This document shows, in pieces, positions 1 to 12,000 of a DNA stretch of 64,000 bases; within the stretch, counting starts at the first letter, position 1, and each line of letters begins with the position of its first letter. Source of the DNA: Theropithecus gelada (Eukaryota; Chordata; Mammalia; Primates; Cercopithecidae); assembly GCF_003255815.1 (NCBI RefSeq), contig NC_037673.1, forward strand, positions 13,059,603 to 13,123,602, written 5' to 3'. A model generated the notes under the pieces. It was given only the letters and a program-made list of their open reading frames with translations. It ran no database searches and was not told the origin of the DNA. The translations under genes were made by a program, and so were the position numbers.

Positions 1-2115
1 ATGTAAGTGAGTTTTAACATGATTATGTGTATGAAGAACTTGACGCAGATAATCTTGGAGCTCTGCTTGTCATCCTTTGGCCACCTGCAGTGATGGTGGC
101 CCACCTGCAGCTCAATGGGGGACCATTCTACATGAGATCAGGTTCCCATTGCAAGAAATCTATTTCAAACACAACATATGACTCTATACTTTGCTCCCTT
201 TCGGACCTCACCAAGACTGCAAAATCTTCGTCACAATTCTCAACCAAACTCACATTAGAAACTCAAAAATATACGCAAAAAGTGTCTTACTATTCTAACA
301 TTGGGAAGAAAACTGCAGTTGATCACATTTACATATCATTTTATTTGAAATATGTTATTGTAATTATTTCTTATCACATGAAGCATATTTACTTCCTGAA
401 CAATTTTCTTTTTTTACCAATTTCAAAATGTATACATTTGGCTCAGTCACCAGTTGAACCCCAAATACGTTGCTGTCTGTACCTTATTTTCTTAGTGGGA
501 ATAAAGACAGTATTGAAGTGAAAGCAATGTTGTCATCAAGGACATAGTCTCTGAGAGAGACCCTTCAGGAGATACGAAGTTGGTGGCAGTAGCCATAGGC
601 CCCTGAAACTGGTGTTCAGCACTGGAGAGTCTCGGCTTGGGCAACAAATTATTAGGAAGCAGCCACTACTAGGGATAAAGACAGGAAGTAAAAGTGATAA
701 CAAGAGAACAGAGAAGTAGTCAGGATAGTAGGATTAAAGATGACTGAAGCCATCTAACACACCTCATAATTTTGTCAAAGCAGTTTTGGAATAGGAAGAG
801 GTGCAGCAGTAAGAAAATGCATAAATGATTCATGGTGTGTATTCTGATTGTAAATAAGTGTTGCACTTAAAGCTAGATGCCTTCTCATTTTTAAAAGTAT
901 AAAATGCTATGTCTTAAATAATAAAGAAGAAAATAACCAAGCTGAGAAATAAAAAATGCCACATCTGGGGTGAGAGTTAATATAAGACAAGCACATGAAA
1001 AAGTCTGGATAAAATAGTTATTTGTGCATTATGAAATATCAGACTTCAATGGAATCTTCTGCACTTGCAGCCTCTTTGAAAGGTACTAGCCTACCTGAAC
1101 CCAGAGAAGTTTTCATGTAAATCCATGAAGCATCATGCACTAAGATATTCACCATGATATCATTGAGGGTAACAGGGAGCTGGTTACAGCATAGATTTTC
1201 CTAAGATGATATATAAAATAATTATAGTTAATGCATACTGTGAAATGCATGATACAGTTAGAAAAAAATAAATTTTAAGGGAATAGAGTAACATTGGTAA
1301 ATGTGGCAACCATTTTTTGTAAAGAGATATGTTTTTAAAAACAGCATTAAACAAGACAGAAAACATTGATTCAATTTATAAAATCAAAAAAAACTTGAAC
1401 ACATGTGCATGGTCACATATAGACACACAAGGACATGTATCAAACATGTTGAACAGATTGCATGTTGGAAAAGGCAAAAGAGTAGGTACTGAGAAGAAGG
1501 AGACAAACAGTACAGCTACGTAAGGTCTTGCATGGGAGACAGAAGGAATACATTGGGAATAGTGAGGACTCTAAGTAATTAATGAGTAAACTCAGATTTT
1601 TTTTTCAGGTATCAGGTGTGTCCACAACAACTACGAATGTCAGAAGAAACACTTTCAGAAAGTGAGTCATGGAAGACAGAAAGTGTTAAAGAGTTCATAG
1701 AATTCATGGTACAGTTTTTGGTCATTATAACATAAAAATTCTGATATTAAATGATAGCACTTTTTCTAGTTATGTGTAAATAAAAGATGCAGAAGCATAT
1801 GAACAAGGTTCATCAGTTAGCAATAACAAAAAAAGGAAAATAAAAGTGTAAGAAAATGTACCATTGTGAGCAGGGATTTTTCTATATTTTATTTTAAAAA
1901 TTTGTGTAAACTGTGTGTTTACAAATTTATTTTATATTTCATGTTGCATTTGTCTTATTTTCAAAAATGCAGTATTTGCCATCCTACTTATATAATTATA
2001 TAACTCTTTATTGCTTCTGTGTTATGAAATATGATAACATGTTTATAACTTGTCAAACACAGCCAGAGCTCTTCCCCCTTCCTCAACTAGGGGGAAAGGT
2101 TATGTCTATATTCTC
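1..2115. other. unassigned AT-rich sequence
   Basis: I recognise no gene, RNA or named repeat here. An open frame at 27-521 (164 codons) has no recognisable domain and lies in sequence with coding-neutral composition, so I do not call it. Very old, highly diverged repeats could be present but cannot be named by eye. Confidence 0.5.
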
Positions 2116-2122
2116 AGAAAAT

Positions 2123-2282
2123 ACCTGATGTAAATGAGGAGTTGATGGGTGCTGACGAGTTGATGGGTGCAGCACACCAACATGGCACAAGTATACATAT
2201 GTAACAAACTTGCATGTTATGCACATGTACCCTAGAACTTAAAGTATAATAATAATAAATAAATTTAAAAAAAAAAAAGAAA
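2123..2282 (+). mobile_element. 5'-truncated L1PA 3' end with poly(A)
   Basis: The last ~160 bases of a primate L1: the conserved 3' UTR end (GGGTGCAGCACACCAACATG, then a GTATACATATGTAAC block and CCTAGAACTTAAAGTATAAT) runs into an A-rich tail. The 7-base word AGAAAAT occurs just before the element (2116-2122) and at the end of the tail (2283-2289), which fits a short target-site duplication. A GAGTTGATGGGTGC unit is duplicated at the 5' edge, a small slip within the element. Truncation at the 5' end is typical of L1 insertion. No coding sequence remains. Confidence 0.9.
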
Positions 2283-2493
2283 AGAAAATGAACAGCCATG
2301 GGTATTCAAAGTGACCAACCCCAGCATCTGCATCATAAAAGGATTTGAACAATTACCTTTATAACCTACCAGTTGTTAATTTCAAATTAGGTTTCATAGA
2401 GAAGATTTTTTTAATGAACCACAATTTGATTGCCTGTGATACACACAAATGGCTATTTAGTGTATAATCCTAGAACTGTAGGGCTCATACATA

Positions 2494-2495
2494 CC

Positions 2496-2532
<37 letters not shown>
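2494..2532. repeat. (AC)n microsatellite
   Basis: A run of AC dinucleotides with one AA interruption near 2520, followed by a short C run. Length is likely to vary between individuals. Confidence 0.95.
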
Positions 2533-2533
<1 letters not shown>

Positions 2534-2578
2534 CCCCCACACTCACTCACGTGCAACTATGCTCTTAGTTTAGACTTC

Positions 2579-2622
2579 GGTTGCTTTCCTCTCTTCCATT
2601 GGTTGCTCTCCTCTCTTCCAGT
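2579..2622. repeat. 22-bp tandem duplication
   Basis: Two adjacent 22-base copies (2579-2600 and 2601-2622) beginning GGTTGCT and sharing CCTCTCTTCCA differ at about two positions. It is a small local duplication with no evident function. Confidence 0.8.
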
Positions 2623-3049
2623 GAGAATAAGACTCTAAATCCATGCAGCTCTTAAAAGGATCATGAATTTCTGATGTCTCAAAACTCCAAGAGAATAAGA
2701 ATCATACAGGATTCTAGATCACTGCTAGGTAGGAAAAGTGAGAACAGTAATAGCAAAATTCTGACATTGAAGGCTCCCATGAGAACTCCAGGTGTGGACG
2801 AGTAGGATCTGTGGTGCAAAATCTACCCTCTTTGGTTACACCATAAGTTGAGTCCATAAGCATTGTGGGGAAATGGGTGCACCCCTCTTGTATACCAGCT
2901 CAGAAGAGTTAGGTTGAAAATAAAAGCACTCTTCTCATGTCTTATTTCAATTTTCTTACTTTAGAGTACAAGAATGCAATGCAACAAAGCATTAATGGCA
3001 TTATTCATAAAATATTGTATTTGGAGTATTAGTAGTTAATAGCTACTAT
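2623..3049. other. unassigned sequence
   Basis: I see no gene or named repeat in this interval. Confidence 0.5.
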
Positions 3050-3056
3050 TAATTTT

Positions 3057-3357
3057 TGTTCGTTTGTTTGTTTTTGAGACAGAGTTTTGCTCTTGTTGCC
3101 CAGGCTAGAGTGCAATAGAAAGATCACGGTTCACTGCAACCTCCGCCTCCCAGGTTCAAGTGATTCTCTTGCCTCAGCCTCCTGAATAGCTGGGATTACA
3201 GGCATGCGCCACCATACTTGGCTAATTTTGTATTTTGAGTAGAGACAGGGTTTCTCCATGTTGATCAGGCTGGTCTTGAACTCCCGACCTCAGGTGATCT
3301 GCCCGCCTCTGCCTCCCAGAGTGCTGGGATTACAGGCGTGGGCCACTGTGCCAGGTC
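3057..3357 (-). mobile_element. full-length AluS, antisense
   Basis: Reads as the reverse complement of a full dimeric Alu: a TTTG-rich tail, then GAGACAGAGTTTTGCTC, both monomers, and CTCCCAGAGTGCTGGGATTA towards the right. Its positions look AluS-like with scattered substitutions. The word TAATTTT flanks it at 3050-3056 and 3358-3364, a plausible target-site duplication. Confidence 0.92.
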
Positions 3358-3364
3358 TAATTTT

Positions 3365-4599
3365 ATCATGAATACTACTAGTAATAATATACTGTATAAT
3401 AAAGTTACAGTTTTATATTATGTTTGTATAATAGTTTTTAGTTATTGATACTGTATTATTACATTATAATATAGTCATGATTTTTTTTCTTATCAGGATT
3501 AAGGGACTAGAAAAAAAATCCAAGTAACATAATTCTTGTATTTCTTTCTTCCTAGATGTATCAATTCTCTATCTGGATAAAAATACAGCATGTCATTTCG
3601 CAAAGCAGACATTGGACTTAAATGGAAAATGTGTGCCACCTGTATTCCTGTTTCAATCGCTTTATCTCTTTATTTGCATCTGATGTGTCAAATTATCAAG
3701 GAACTCTTTAGACAAAGAATAGGACAAGCAAATTAAGTAAGTTCTCATAAGCTTCCATCTTTTATAAATTGTCATAAAGCATAAAGATAAGATTCAAGAA
3801 AGGCTGCTATTTAAAAGTTCCGGCTTGTAGAATAGCTTCTCTGATCCTGGCATTCTTCCTTTACATTTTGTCTCTTCAAATTCTGGCAGGTATGCAATAT
3901 CTCATACAGCAGCTTTTGAGAACAGAACGTGAGTAGTAAAACTTTGCAAGCTGATACTTATGAAAACAGAAGAAAGTTTTTTTTTTTCAACTCCAGAGAG
4001 TCAAAATTTAATCAGTCATTGTTAGTGGTATAAGACAAAAAGTAAACACTGAGAGGGTGACTCACGGTTAGTCTACGTAATTCTACTTAATATGATTATG
4101 AAAAAGTATTGAAATATAGCAATTAGCAACATAATTGATGTATCGATATAAGTGCAATAAAAAATAATTAAAAAGTCATCTGGCAGAAAAGATATTTTTT
4201 CTTTCTCTCTAAATCAAAATTTAAAAATCACTGATGTTTTAGAACATTTCTTTTTTTATTAGAAATTACTTTAAAGACATAATCCTAATAAATAATCGCC
4301 TAAAGATAATATAAGTTAAAGACAGATTAATATTAAGTAGGATTTATAACCATTATGTTGGTATAAGCTTTTATACCAATTCAATAATATTATACATATT
4401 ATTGAATATTTTATTGCCCTCAACAAATCTCAGTAAAAATCTGGGCAAAAGCAAGAATCTGTACTTTAATTCAATGACAAATAAGAATTTGATTTGAAAG
4501 TGGTTATTTTTCCAACTAAAAAATAAGTACACAGACTTCACAAAAATATAGAGCTCTTTTTATTTATAGAAGGCGTGACTGTCTACTTAACTCCCCCAG
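3365..4599. other. unassigned AT-rich sequence
   Basis: No gene or named repeat recognised. The interval contains the pair of adjacent hairpins listed separately. Confidence 0.45.
4358..4406. repeat. two abutting perfect hairpins
   Basis: 4358-4379 is a 9-bp perfect stem (TTGGTATAA / TTATACCAA) with loop GCTT. Directly adjoining it, 4380-4406 is a 10-bp perfect stem (TTCAATAATA / TATTATTGAA) with a 7-base loop. Both are very AT-rich and could be chance, but the zero-base spacing is notable. Confidence 0.7.
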
Positions 4600-6320
4600 G
4601 AAAAAAAAGACTGAAAATAGTAAGGAAGGATAAAAAATTACAATACTACTAAAGAAAGTGAAACACTTAGGTATAAATCTAACCGAAATGTAAGGTGTTT
4701 ATATGTAAAATACTACAAAACTTTGATGAATAAAATAGAAGATCCAATTAAATGAAGATATATTTTGTTTTCATGGATTATCAGACTTGATATTGTTATG
4801 ATATAAATTGTGCATAACTCAATCTATAAATCCAGGAAGCTAGTTTCTAGCTATTGACAAATGAATTCTAAAATGTATATTAAAAGGCAAAATACCTAGA
4901 ACAGCCAACACGGTGTTGAAGTAAAAACACAAAGTTGGAGGACTTATACTATCCAACTTAAAGACTACAAGCTGCAGTAATCTACACAGTGTGATATTGG
5001 TGAAAGAACAGACATATGGATCAATGCAACAAAATAGAGTGCCCGTAAATAGACTCCCACAGATAGTCCACTGATCTTTGATAAATGACCAAAGGTAATT
5101 AATAGAAGAAATGATAGCTGGTAGAACAACAGGTTATGGAAATAAATGGATTTCTGTATATATAAAATGAACCAAAGAAGAAAACTTGTATCTTTCATTT
5201 AAAAACTTCAAATCTACTATAGGTCTCAATATATAATGCAGAACTATATAACTTCTAGAAGGAAACATAGGAGAAAATCTATGTGTCCTTGGATTTCCTA
5301 ACAAGTTTTTAAAAGCACCAAAAGTTCAGTACATGTAACAAAATTTGGTGAGCTGGACTTTATGAAAACTAAAAGCCTCTTTCCAGACTAAGACACTGTT
5401 AGCAGAATGGAAAGGCAAGCCACAGATTGGAGATAATATTTACAAAACACAAATGTGATTTAAACAATTGAATTCAAAGTATACAAGGAATTCTTAACAT
5501 TTAACAGCAAGAAACCAAACAACCCAATTTTAAAAATGGGCAAAAGATCTAAGCAGAGAAACCTAATCAAAGAAGATACACAGATGAACAAAAGTAAATG
5601 AAAAGATGTTTAAATTAAAATAAGAAGAGATACCGCTACACTACACATCTATTAGAACAGGTACAATTCCAAAACTAAAGTGCTACTTGCCAATAGAGCA
5701 ACTGGAACTCTCATTCATTGCTGGTGGGAATGCACAATGGCACAGACATGTTGCAAGGCAGTTTGGCAGTTTGGCAGTTTTTTGCAAATCTAAACATACA
5801 ATCCAGTAAATATACTAAGTATTTACTTAATATCAAATTTATGCCTCCACAAAAGCCTACCTGCTGATGTTTATAGAAACTCAATCCATAATCACTGAAA
5901 ACTGGAAACAATCAGATGTCTTTGGATAGAAGAATGGATAAACAAACTGTGATATGTCCATACAATATAGTATTACTCAGTAGCAAAAAGAAATTAGTTA
6001 TCAAGCCACGAAAAACCAGAGACGAATTGTGTGTGCGCGCACGTGTGTGTGTGTGTGTGTGTGTAAGAAGCCAATCTGAAAATGATACATACTATGCAAC
6101 TCCAATCATATAGCATTCTGGCAAAGGAAAACTTACAGAGACAATAGTAAATCGGTAATTACTAGGCATTCTGGAGAAGTGAAGCTTTGAATGTGTGAGG
6201 CACAGAACATGTTTCAGAGGTTTGCAACTATTCTGTATAATACTATAATTTGGGTATGCAACATTAACATTTGTCAAAATACATAGAACTTTACAGCTCA
6301 AATTTATGTACACCAATTTT
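4600..6320 (+). mobile_element. decayed L1M: ORF2 3' part and 3' UTR
   Basis: The sequence follows the L1 ORF2 C-terminal half in order: a tract like GAAACACTTAGGTATAAATC, then ACAGCCAACACGGTG, then CTGATCTTTGATAAATGACC, then AATGGGCAAAAGATCT, then GGTGGGAATGCACAATGG, followed by a 3' UTR typical of old mammalian L1M (TATTCTGTATAATACTATAAT at about 6230). Many stops and indels remove any coding potential. A GT repeat has expanded inside it at 6029-6064. Left and right limits are approximate. Confidence 0.8.
6029..6064. repeat. (GT)n with GCGCGC core
   Basis: A GT repeat interrupted by GCGCGCAC near 6035, lying inside the old L1M. Alternating purine-pyrimidine sequence of this kind can adopt Z-DNA in vitro (general knowledge); no function is implied. 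Confidence 0.9.
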
Positions 6321-7139
6321 TAAATTATCATTTATCATTTAGGAGGTAAGATTCTATTCTATCCCAGAAAATAATGCACAAGATGACAAACAAATTGTAT
6401 TACAAATGGATAAAACAATCTCACTGAAGTGAGTTGGGAAAAAATGTGCTAACCTAGTTAAGTAGGAAAATGAGTATAGTATAGGTGTAACTTGAAATTG
6501 AGCAACTAATTAAAAGGATGCCCGATGTTGAAAGCCAGATTTCTCACTGTTGGAGTGAGAGAGTACAGGTAAGCAAGAGAAGGAAGCTAGAGTGATCCAC
6601 GTGGTACTGAATTGGAGTTAGAGTTAGTATGCACTTTTGTTTTAGTACAGATACAGAGTGTTGCGTATAGAAATACTTATAGATAATACATGGGTGAGTA
6701 TATGTACATTTATTTCCCTGTTCTGTCAACTGAGAAGACCTAAAAGTAAGGACAATTTAGTGGCATTGAGTACATGAAACTCACAGAATTTGGTTTTCAT
6801 TCCATTCTCCAATAAAAGGAACTAAGGCTCTTTGAATAAATGTCTGATTTTAAAAGCTGAGCCTAAAGAATCTTGTGCCAGAAAGCAAGGAATTGTTAAT
6901 CACATATACACACACACTCAAAATTATCAGAGCATGTCAAAAGGCCCTAAGAGGCAAAAGAAAGTGCTTTCAATGACAAAAGTTGGAATGATTTAAGCAA
7001 CAAAGTAAATAAAGTACTATTGGATAATAACCCGAAGCATAAAATAAAAATTCATTATTTCACTCTGATATAAATACAATATTTAATAAATGAACAAATG
7101 AATGAGAAAGACAAATGTCCCATGCAGAAGAATTCAAAA
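6321..7139. other. unassigned sequence
   Basis: I recognise no gene or named repeat. It lies between two old L1 3' ends and may include more of the second element. Confidence 0.4.
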
Positions 7140-8125
7140 TAACTTACATGGATACTCTGCTCTCAAAGAGCTGGACTGGAAGTCTTCACTTTTAGGTGTG
7201 GGCTTTGAATAGTGACTTCCTTCCAAAGAATACAGTATGAAAAGGGGGAAAAATTGAAACTACTGTCTAGAAACGTGATGAACAGTAGCTCAACCAGGTG
7301 ATCACAGTCAATGTTAATATTCATCTGTCATGTTGATTGTACATATATTTAATATGATATAATAAAAATGTCACCTTACCTCACAGGAATTCCTTCTGAA
7401 AACACATAATCTCAGTCTAATCATGAGTAAAACATTGAAAAAATTCTAATTGAGGGTCCTTCTATGAATACTTGGCCAGTATTCCTCAAAATTCTCAAGG
7501 ATTTCAAAAACCAGAAGTCTGAGAAAATGCCATACCCAACAGAAACCTAAGGAAAATATGACTACTAAATATAATGTAGTATTCTAGATGACATCTTGAA
7601 AGAGAAAAATGATGTTAAGTTAAAAAAACTAAGAAAATATGAAAAATATGACTTGTTGATAATAATGTATCAGTATTGGTTCATTAATTTAAACAGATAT
7701 ACACGGTCGTCCTCCTTATGCCTGGGGAATGTATTCCAAGATCACAGTGCATGCCTGACATCATAAATAGTACCAAACACTATATATACTATGCATTTTT
7801 TTCCTGTGCACTCACAACTATGATAAAGTTTAATTTACAAATTAGGCACCATAACAACAATAATTAATAATAAAGTATAAAACCATAATATAGTGTAATA
7901 AAAGTAATGTGAATGTGGTCTTTCTCTCCTCTCTGTCTTTCTCCCTCTCCCTCCCTCTCTCTCAAAATATAGTGATATTTTGAATCACAGTTCACATGGG
8001 TAACTGAAACTGGGGAAAGCAAAACTATAGATAATGGGGGCACCTACTGTACTATATTCAGTACTAAGATGTTAATAGGGGAAACTGGGGCTAGGGTATA
8101 TAAGAATTCTATATACCCTCACAAC
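7140..8125 (+). mobile_element. old L1M/L1ME-type 3' UTR, split by a DNA transposon
   Basis: Ordered blocks match the 3' UTR of old mammalian L1 subfamilies: GGGGGAAAAATTGAAAC, AGCTCAACCAGGTGATCA, CATAATCTCAGTCTAATCAT, AATTGAGGGTCCTTCTATGA, ATAATGTATCAGTATTGGTT, then after the interruption AAGATGTTAATAGGGGAAAC. The 7702-8052 insertion breaks it between the TTCATTAATTTAAACAG and TTCAGTACTAAGATG blocks, which are contiguous in the family. No coding remains. Confidence 0.78.
7702..8052. mobile_element. Tigger-like (TcMar) non-autonomous DNA transposon
   Basis: The ends are inverted relatives: CACGGTCGTCCTCCTTAT on the left, and on the right the reverse complement reads TACAGTAGGTGCCCCCATTAT followed by a TTTCAGTTACCCATG block, as in Tigger-group terminal regions. 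TATA flanks both sides, consistent with TA target duplication. The body has no transposase frame. It includes a CT-rich tract at 7919-7963. Because it interrupts the L1M/ME 3' UTR, it inserted after that L1. Confidence 0.7.
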
Positions 8126-8127
8126 AG

Positions 8128-8245
8128 ACTGAAGGTCTGTGCACTCACAAAATTTGTAAGTTGAAATCCTAACTCCGGATGTGAGGGTATTAGGAGGTGG
8201 ACACTTTGAGAGGTTATTAAATCATGAGAGTGAAAACCCCATGAA
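8128..8245 (+). mobile_element. MLT1-like LTR fragment (ERVL-MaLR)
   Basis: TAAGTTGAAATCCTAACTCC followed by TATTAGGAGGTGGAC and ATCATGAGAGTGAAAACCCC matches the 5' part of old MaLR LTRs (MLT1 type). Only about 120 bases remain before AT-rich simple sequence. Family assignment is from recalled consensus and is tentative. Confidence 0.5.
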
Positions 8246-8249
8246 TCGA

Positions 8250-8300
8250 TTTATGTATGCATATGCATATGCATATATGTATATATACATATAAATTAAT
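8250..8300. repeat. TATG/CATA-rich simple repeat
   Basis: Low-complexity alternation of TATG, CATATG and TATA words, largely self-complementary. Confidence 0.85.
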
Positions 8301-9058
8301 AGGGCTTCAGATATTTGTATTATGTGCTTTAAAACCACTATATTTCCTTTGGTTAAAGATATAAAAAGAAAAATAAGAATGTCGTCAGATAACTAAAAAA
8401 TATAAACCTTACCAAAATAAAAATTCCAGGACATAAAAGTCAAAGTATGGAAACTGACTTTTCTGTATTCAAGACAAAAACAGTTATATATAAGTATTAT
8501 ATATAGAGCACAAAAAATAGCTATATATAAGTATTAAATCTAAATTAATATTGAATGCATGAAACAATAATTATAATTGCAAGCAGCATTAAAATACAGA
8601 GAAACTCATAGCAAAATAGCCCAAATATAGAAGAAAATGAATAAACTTAAAAGGATACTAGGGACCTTGTATTTTTGGAATGATGATAAGATAAAATATC
8701 CATGCTCTATTCTCTACTAAGAAAAGGAAATAGTGAAAAATGTCCAGTTTAATTAAAGTTAAAATAGGAGAGAGAGAAAAAAGTAGGCTGGGCAAAGAAA
8801 GACCATGAATAAGATACTATAATAAGATAATAAATAAAGAAGATCATAACCAAAAGATAAATAAGATAATAAAAAGAACATTAATAAGATACATAAAAAC
8901 AAATACAGCAGTAATTATATTAAGCCATTATGGCCTAAATGCTCTGAATAAAATCAAAATATTATTACACCAGACTACAAAATGTAAAAATAAACAACAC
9001 TACATCAAGATTCGGATCTAAAATATGTGGACACAAAAAGGTTTAAAATCAAAAGTAT
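8301..9058 (+). mobile_element. AT-rich, partly old L1-like sequence
   Basis: From about 8900 the order GGCCTAAATGCTCTGAATAA, ACCAGACTACAAAATG, then AAAAAGGTTTAAAATCAAAA resembles a badly decayed L1 ORF2 N-terminal region. The earlier part is A-rich with no certain identity. There is no reading frame. Confidence 0.35.
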
Positions 9059-12000
9059 TACTTAATGGAAGTTCTTCAATCAGAAATAAAAGGATGTTAG
9101 TGAAAAATAAGTCATCTGAAGGTTCAAAACTCACTAGTAATAGTAAGTACACAAACAAAACTGACCATTATAACACTGTAATTGTGGTGTGTAAACTACT
9201 CATATCTTGAGTAGAAAGATGAACCTATTGGGGGATGAAGTTAAAGTGTGAGTTTAATATTTTATTAGCTTTCTCTTTGCTTGTTTGCTAGTTTGTTTGC
9301 TTAGTCAATCAGTGTTAAGTTGTCATAATTTAAAATAATGGGTTATAAGATGTTATTTGCAAGTCTCACAATAACCTCAAATCAAAATACATACAATAGA
9401 TACACATGAAATAGAAAGCAAGAAATTAAAATACACAACATGAGAAAATAACCTTCACTGAAAGAAAGACAGAAGGGAAGAAAAGAAGTGTACAAAGACC
9501 ACAAAACAACCAGAAAAAAAATAATAACATAGAAGTGAGTTCATACTTATTCTTTCATTGGAGAATTTAGTTCATTAACACTCGATAAGTATACATACAT
9601 ACTTGAAAACATGAAAGTATACATACATACTTATTGAATGTAAACAAACTAAACTCTCCAATGAAAAGACACAGTGGCTGAATTTAAAAATAGAACAAAT
9701 GACACAATGATCTGTTGCCTACAAGAACCACATATCACCCATACAGACAAATACAGAATGAAAATAAAGAGATAGAAAAATATATTCCATATTAGTAGAA
9801 ACCAAAAAAGAGCTGGAGTAACTACACTAATTTTGGAAAAATAGATTTCAACACAAAAACTATAAAAGACAAAAAAGTTTATTATATAATAATGAAGAAG
9901 TCAATTCAGCAAGAGGTTATAACCCTTGTAAATACATATGCATCCAATACTGGAGAACACAAATACACAAAGTTAATATTATTAAAGAGGAAGATTGATC
10001 CCAATACAATAACACCTGGAGACTTCAACACTCCAGTGTCAGCACTGGACTGATCAGGCAGAAAGTCAACAACAAAAACAAAAATGAGACTTAATCTGCA
10101 CTATCGACAAAATGGACCTAAGAAATATTCACAGATTGTATTATCCAGAGGCTGCAGAATACACATTCTTCTTTCCCCTCAACACATCTACCATTCTAAA
10201 GGATAGACCACATATTAGTCTACAAAAGATACTTAATTCAAAAACCCCAAAGTTACACTAAGTATCTTCTCTGAACACAATGGAATAAAATCAGTAATCA
10301 ATAACAAGAAGAAATGTGGAAACTATACATACACATGGAACTTAAACAATAAGCTGTTGAATTACTACTGCATCAATGAAGAAATTAAATAGAAAATTTT
10401 AAAATTTCCTGAAACAAACGAAAATGAAAACATGACATACAAAACCTATGAGATACAGTAAAAGCAGTAATATAGCAATAACTGCCTGCATCAAAAAAGT
10501 AGAGAAACTTCAAAAAACCTAATGCTGTATCTTAAAAAACTAGAAAAGAGTAAATCAAAGCCTAAATTAGTAGAAAAAAAGATCACAGCAGAAATAAATG
10601 AACTTGAAATGAGAAAAGCAATACAAATATAAATAAAATACAAAGTTGGCTTTTTGAAAAAGTAAAATAATTGACAGAAAAAGTAAAATAATTTAACCAG
10701 ACTAACTAGGAACAAAAGAGATAAGAGGCAAATAAAATCAGAGATGAAAATGGAGACAGTGTAATTAATACCACAGAAATTCAAGGGATAATTAGAGACT
10801 ACTATAAGGAACTATATGTCTATTAAATGTAAAACCTAGAAGAAATGAATAAATTCCTAAAAATATACAACTTACCAAGAGATCAAAGTTACAATGAAAA
10901 GTTTCCCAGCGGAGAAAAGCCTGGGACCCAGTGGTTTCACTGCTGAATTATAACAAAGATTTAAAGAAGAACTAATACAAATTTTATTCAAACTATTCCA
11001 AAAATTAGAAGAGGGAATATTATCCAAATCATTCTGTGAAGCCAGTTTACCCTGGTGCCAAAACCAAAGAAAGACATATCAAACAAAGACCTGTATCCCT
11101 GATGATCATTGATATAAAAATCTGCAGTAAAATACTAGCAAACTGAAACCAACAACACATTAAAAAGATTCTTTGTCATGAACACATGTGATTTATACCC
11201 AGGATGGTTCAACATATGCAAATCAATCAATGCGGAACATCTTATCAACATAATGAAGAAAAGAATATAGAATCATTTCAATTAATGAAGAAAAAACATT
11301 TGATAAAAATCAGCATCCTTTCATGTTAAAAACCCTTTAAAAACTGCATATAGAAGGAACAAACCACATAATAAAAAGCCTCATACCACAGACTTACAGC
11401 TAGTATTATACTGAATAAGAAAAAATTGAATTCCTTTTCTCTAGGACCTGAAAAAAGGCAAGGATGCCAACTTTCATCACTGTTATTGTGCAAGTCCTAG
11501 CTACAACAATCAGACAAAAGAAAGAAATAAGGGGCACCCAAATTGGAAAGTCAAATTATTCTAGCTTGCAGATGATATGATCTTATATTTGCAAAAACCT
11601 AAAGACTACATCAAAAAAATTACAAGACCTGATAAAGTTTGTAAAGCTACAGAATACAAAACCAGCATGCAAAAAAATCAATAGCATGTCTACATGCCAA
11701 CAGTGAACAATCTGAAAAAAGAAATCAAGAAGCTAAAGCTATTTATAATAGCAACAAACAAAATGAAATACCTAAGAATAAACTTAACTAAAGAAGTAAA
11801 AGAGCTCTACCATGTAAACTATATAACATTGATTCAAAAATTTGAAGAGCACTAAAAAACAAAAAAAACAGATATTCTATGTTAATGGAGTAGAATAATT
11901 AATATTGTTAAAATGTTCTTAATACCCAAAGAAATACATAGGTTCCATGAATCCCTATCAAAATATCAATGACATTCTTCACAGACATATGAAAAAAATC

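Noticed and set aside
27..521. 164-codon open frame at the left edge
   Set aside because: No domain, signal peptide or compositional sign of coding. It starts at an arbitrary ATG in AT-rich DNA and has no splice or promoter context I can support.
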